Positions 61,045 through 64,000 of a stretch of DNA of 64,000 nt are shown here, piece after piece. The notes beneath the pieces are model-generated. The model did no database searches and was not told where the DNA came from. It worked only from the letters and a program-made list of their open reading frames with translations. Source of the DNA: Pseudomonas sp. MH9.2 (GTDB lineage Bacteria; Pseudomonadota; Gammaproteobacteria; Pseudomonadales; Pseudomonadaceae); the NCBI RefSeq assembly GCF_034353875.1, contig NZ_CP133784.1, forward strand, positions 3,562,501-3,626,500, in the 5' to 3' direction. The translations under genes were made by a program, and so were the position numbers. The stretch's first letter is position 1; each line of letters begins with the position of its first letter.

Positions 61045-61152
61045 GTAGGAGCTGACTTGTCTGCGAAAAGGGCCGGAGGACCTTCATGCGGTGGTGACGT
61101 CAGTCATTTTGCGACTGCTTCGCAGCCGATTCGCAGACAAGTCAGCTCCTAC
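61045..61152. repeat. REP doublet with perfect 23-bp arms between LysR and aryl-polyene genes
   Basis: Left arm 61045-61067 and right arm 61130-61152 are exact inverted copies (core GAGCTGACTTGTCTGCGAA). The centre of about 60 bases carries a degraded second copy (GCGACTGCTTCGCAGCCGA). Same class as the copy at 14285. It separates two convergent genes. Confidence 0.9.
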
Positions 61153-61170
61153 AGGGTATTTGTGGGGCTA

Positions 61171-62394
61171 CTACCAGCGTCGGAAGATCAGTGAAGTGTT
61201 CACACCACCAAACGCGAAGTTATTGTTCATCACGAATTGGTTGCTCATATGCCGCGATTCCCCGCGTAAATAATCAAGTTCGGCACAACGCGGATCGACA
61301 GCATCGAGGTTGAGGGTGTGGATGTAGCGGTCGCGGTTCATCATCTCGATGCAGAACCACGACTCCAGCGCACCGCAGGCGCCCAGGGTGTGGCCGAGAA
61401 AGCTTTTCTGCGAACTGATGGGCATCCGCGCGCCGAACAGGCTGTGGGTCGCCAGGGTCTCTGCAATGTCGCCTTGTTCGGTGGCGGTGCCGTGACCATT
61501 GACGTAACCGATGGCGTCGGCACTCAGGTGGGCGTCCTCCAGGGCCAGCTCCATGGCGCGACGCATGGTGGTCTGCTCTGGACGCGTGGCGTGTGCGCCA
61601 TCGGCGTTGCTGCCGAAGCCAACGATCTCGGCGTGGATGTGCGCGCCCCGGGCCAGGGCGTGTTCCAGTTCTTCGAGGACCAGCATGCCGCCGCCTTCAC
61701 CGATCACCAGGCCGTCGCGGTCGCTGTCGTAAGGGCGAGGGCTGGTGTGCGGGGCGTCGTTTTTCAGGCTGGTGGCGTACAGCGCGTCGAAGACCATGGC
61801 TTCGGTCGGACACAGCTCCTCGGCGCCACCGGCCAGCATCAGCGGCAGGCGACCGAACTTGATCGATTCGTAGGCATAGCCGATGCCCTGGCTGCCGCTG
61901 GTGCAGGCGCTGGAGGTCGGTATCAAACGCCCGGTCAGGCCGAAGAAGATGCTGATGTTCGCCGCCGTAGTGTGCGGCATCATCCGCACATAGGAGTTGG
62001 CGTTCAGGCCCTCGGCGACGGAGTTGATCAGCATGTTGCCGAACGCTTTGATTTCATCGGTGCTGCCGGTGGACGAACCACAGGAAACGCCCATGCGCCC
62101 GTCGCGAATGATCGGGTCGTTGAGCAGGCCCGCGTCGAGCAACGCCTGTTCAGCCGCGCCGACGGCGAGCCGCGACACGCGACCCATGCTGCGCAACTGT
62201 TTGCGGGACCAGTGTCCAGGCACCGCGAAATCGTCGATCGGGCCGGCGAGGCGGGTGTTGAGTTCGGTAAAACGGTCCCACTCATCCATCCGCCGAATGC
62301 CGCTGCGGTTGGCGTTGAAATTGGCTTCGATACTGGTCCAGTCACTGCCCAGCGATGTAATACCGGCCATGCCGGTAACAACTACGCGCTTCAT
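61171..62394 (-). CDS. Beta-ketoacyl-ACP synthase, aryl-polyene cluster type (ApeR-like)
   Basis: A 407-residue condensing enzyme of the KAS I/II fold. The active-site Cys lies in TSSACTSGSQGIGYA near 163, the first His in NGHGTATEQGD near 301, and the second in SFLGHTLGACGALE near 336, so the C-H-H set is complete. The start is ATG 62394, overlapping the ketoreductase stop (TAATG), with GGAGG 9 bases upstream. It is the last gene of the set ketosynthase-dehydratase-ketoreductase-ketosynthase, the O-P-Q-R order at the end of aryl polyene clusters. Confidence 0.85.
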   Translation of the reverse strand: MKRVVVTGMAGITSLGSDWTSIEANFNANRSGIRRMDEWDRFTELNTRLAGPIDDFAVPGHWSRKQLRSMGRVSRLAVGAAEQALLDAGLLNDPIIRDGRMGVSCGSSTGSTDEIKAFGNMLINSVAEGLNANSYVRMMPHTTAANISIFFGLTGRLIPTSSACTSGSQGIGYAYESIKFGRLPLMLAGGAEELCPTEAMVFDALYATSLKNDAPHTSPRPYDSDRDGLVIGEGGGMLVLEELEHALARGAHIHAEIVGFGSNADGAHATRPEQTTMRRAMELALEDAHLSADAIGYVNGHGTATEQGDIAETLATHSLFGARMPISSQKSFLGHTLGACGALESWFCIEMMNRDRYIHTLNLDAVDPRCAELDYLRGESRHMSNQFVMNNNFAFGGVNTSLIFRRW

Positions 62395-63122
62395 TAGCAC
62401 AGGCCTCCGTTGACCGCCAGAACCTGACGGGTGATGTAGGACGCTTCGGCCGACATCAGGAAATTCACGGCACCGGCGACTTCTTCGGGGGTGCCCATGC
62501 GTTGCGCGGGGATCATTTTCATCAGCTCATCCACGGGCACATTTTCGTCGAGCATTGCCGTATCGATCAAGCCGGGGGCGACGCAGTTGACGGTGATCTT
62601 GCGTTTGCCCAGTTCGATGGCGAGCGCTTTGGCAGCCCCAATGATACCTGCCTTGGAGGCGCTGTAATTTACCTGTCCACGATTGCCGATCAAGCCCGAA
62701 ACCGATGTGATGCACACTATCCGCCCAGCGGCGCGACGCCTGATCATTGGCATCATTACCGGGTGCAGAACGTTGTAGAAACCATCGAGGTTGGTGCGCA
62801 TGACCACGTCCCAGTCTTCGTCGGTCAACGCCGGAAAGGCGCCGTCACGGGTCAGACCGGCATTGCAGACAACGCCGTAATAGGCGCCGTGAGTGTCCAC
62901 ATCGGCTTCGAGAATCGCCTTGCACGCAGCCCGGTCGGCGACGTCGAATTGCAGTATGCGCGCTTGTCGGCCCAAGGCCTGGATTTCCCGCTGAACCGCT
63001 TCGGCCTCAGTACGGCCGCTACGACAATGCAGGATCAGATCGTAACCGGCCTGGGCCAGACGCAGGGCGATGGCACGGCCGATGCCACGGCTGGAGCCGG
63101 TGACCAGTATTGATTCAGTCAT
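62394..63122 (-). CDS. 3-oxoacyl-ACP reductase, FabG-like (ApeQ-like)
   Basis: A 242-residue short-chain dehydrogenase. It has the cofactor motif GSSRGIGRA near 9-17, NAG at CNAGLTR near 88, and the catalytic YSASK (Tyr/Lys) near 152 with a preceding Ser (CITSVSG). The start is ATG 63122 (MTESILVTG) with GGAG about 8 bases upstream; it overlaps the dehydratase stop by 4 bases. Confidence 0.9.
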   Translation of the reverse strand: MTESILVTGSSRGIGRAIALRLAQAGYDLILHCRSGRTEAEAVQREIQALGRQARILQFDVADRAACKAILEADVDTHGAYYGVVCNAGLTRDGAFPALTDEDWDVVMRTNLDGFYNVLHPVMMPMIRRRAAGRIVCITSVSGLIGNRGQVNYSASKAGIIGAAKALAIELGKRKITVNCVAPGLIDTAMLDENVPVDELMKMIPAQRMGTPEEVAGAVNFLMSAEASYITRQVLAVNGGLC

Positions 63123-63574
63123 GCGCAAACTCCTTCAGCGAGATAGTCAGCGGGCAGGGGTGGGCAATACACGTTAACCCGCGCCATGGCCTTGATGCCG
63201 GGGCCGGTCAGGTGGCACTCGAAGACGCCCATGCCGTTGTCATCCTGCAGTGAGCGCAGGGCGTGGATGGTCAGTTCGCTGCCTGCGGGGAAGTGCTCGA
63301 CGTTGCATTCGAACTTGCGCGTGCCCAACAAAAAGCCGAGTTGGACCTTATGGCCTTGCGCGCGCGCCTTGCAACCCGCGTAGGCGGCAATGCTCTGGGC
63401 CATGAGTTCGATCCCGACCCAGGCTGGGAGGCTACCATCGGCGCGGCTGAACAAGCCGCCAGGGCGGACTTTCAGACGGGTGTGAATTTGTTCTTCGTCG
63501 AACGTCAGGACCTGATCGATGAGGATCATGTCTCCGGCGTGGGGCACCAGTTCGGCAATCGGCCAATCGATCAT
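63119..63574 (-). CDS. Hotdog-fold 3-hydroxyacyl-ACP dehydratase-like protein (ApeP-like)
   Basis: A 151-residue hotdog protein. The segments LVPHAGDMILIDQVL near 9-23 and PAWVGIELMAQSIAAYAGC near 50-68 hold the His/Glu pair expected of a dehydratase. It overlaps both neighbours by 4 bases (ATGA), so the cluster is tightly coupled. The family is common in aryl polyene and related lipid clusters. Confidence 0.82.
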   Translation of the reverse strand: MIDWPIAELVPHAGDMILIDQVLTFDEEQIHTRLKVRPGGLFSRADGSLPAWVGIELMAQSIAAYAGCKARAQGHKVQLGFLLGTRKFECNVEHFPAGSELTIHALRSLQDDNGMGVFECHLTGPGIKAMARVNVYCPPLPADYLAEGVCA

Positions 63575-64000
63575 GGGGCGTCTCCTATAATCAGGCTGAC
63601 GTTATTGCCGCCGAAGGCGAAGGAATTGCTCATCAGTCGGCGTGGTCGGGTGTGCAGCAGGCGCTGGCCGGGCTCAACCCATTTCAAAGCGGGCAGTTGG
63701 GAATCGGCTTCGCCGTCCCAGAGGTGCGGTGGCAATGCCTGTTGCGTATTTTCCGGGGCCAGGCTCAGCCAGCAGAATGCTGCTTCCAGCGCTCCGGCAG
63801 CGCCGAGGGTGTGGCCGCTCATGGGTTTGGTTGATGAACAGGGAACGCCGTCTGGAAAAATCGCCTGCACGGCGAAGCTTTCCATCGCGTCATTGTGCTG
63901 CGTGGCGGTGCCGTGCAAGTTCAGGTAATCGATCTGCTCTGCATGCAGGCCGGCATTGTTCAGCGCTTTTTGCATGGCTTGGCGCGCGCCGCGACCACTG
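63571..64000 (-). CDS. Beta-ketoacyl synthase, C-terminal part (ApeO-like; cut by window edge)
   Basis: The last 142 codons of a condensing enzyme; the 5' part lies beyond 64000. The two active-site His motifs are seen: NLHGTATQHND and SGHTLGAAGALEAAF, and the end NSFAFGGNNVSLIIG is typical. The Cys nucleophile would be outside the window. Its TGA overlaps the dehydratase start. Confidence 0.85.
   Translation of the reverse strand, partial: SGRGARQAMQKALNNAGLHAEQIDYLNLHGTATQHNDAMESFAVQAIFPDGVPCSSTKPMSGHTLGAAGALEAAFCWLSLAPENTQQALPPHLWDGEADSQLPALKWVEPGQRLLHTRPRRLMSNSFAFGGNNVSLIIGDAP

Overview
The window is a piece of a Pseudomonas chromosome, most like the P. fluorescens group. The gene families and their order support this: a medium-chain-length PHA locus with two class II synthases, followed by ubiE-ubiJ-ubiB-hisI-hisE-tatABC, and pilMNOPQ-aroK-aroB-SPOR ATPase-gltBD-hemE next to ponA and a short malic enzyme. 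Pseudomonas-type REP doublets (REPINs) lie between genes. Coding density is high and G+C is high. No tRNA, rRNA, CRISPR, insertion sequence, prophage or integrase was seen. This is mostly core chromosome. I found no clear new multi-gene system; the best second-look items are regulatory and are listed as findings.

Layout. 1-5.7 kb (minus strand): end of a DUF3999 gene, a very large DUF2339 membrane protein, and glycogen phosphorylase. 6-12.1 kb (plus): a proline iminopeptidase, D-aminoacyl-tRNA deacylase, and the opgGH pair for periplasmic glucans, closed by a strong terminator. 12.2-16.3 kb (minus): two paralogous chemoreceptors separated by a REP doublet. 16.5-22.6 kb (minus): a tight nine-gene run ubiE-ubiJ-ubiB-hisI-hisE-tatA-tatB-tatC-rsmE. 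22.7-29.6 kb: the PHA locus, with a small granule-region protein, phaI and phaF on the plus strand converging on phaC1-phaZ-phaC2-phaD on the minus strand. 29.9-37.3 kb (minus): a DUF971 protein, hslVU, a SPOR membrane protein, argS and priA. 37.5-40 kb (plus): rpmE, a secreted nuclease and malic enzyme. 40.1-42.6 kb (minus): ponA. 42.8-58.6 kb (plus): pilMNOPQ, aroK, aroB, a DamX-like protein, gltB, gltD and hemE. 58.7-61 kb: an MFS exporter divergent from a LysR regulator. 61.2-64 kb (minus): the last four genes of an aryl-polyene-type fatty-acid-synthase cluster (ketosynthase, dehydratase, ketoreductase, ketosynthase). It runs off the right edge and is the only clearly accessory block.

How the genes work together. 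UbiE, UbiJ and UbiB serve ubiquinone synthesis. TatABC exports folded proteins. PhaC1/C2 make and PhaZ breaks mcl-PHA, with PhaI/PhaF coating the granules and PhaD as regulator. PilM-N-O-P form the alignment complex that connects to the PilQ secretin. GltB and GltD are the two subunits of NADPH glutamate synthase. OpgG and OpgH make osmoregulated periplasmic glucans.

Limits. All calls rest on reading the sequence and recalling family features; no search was run. Starts were set from Shine-Dalgarno sequences, overlaps and remembered family N-termini. Several genes use GTG or TTG starts.
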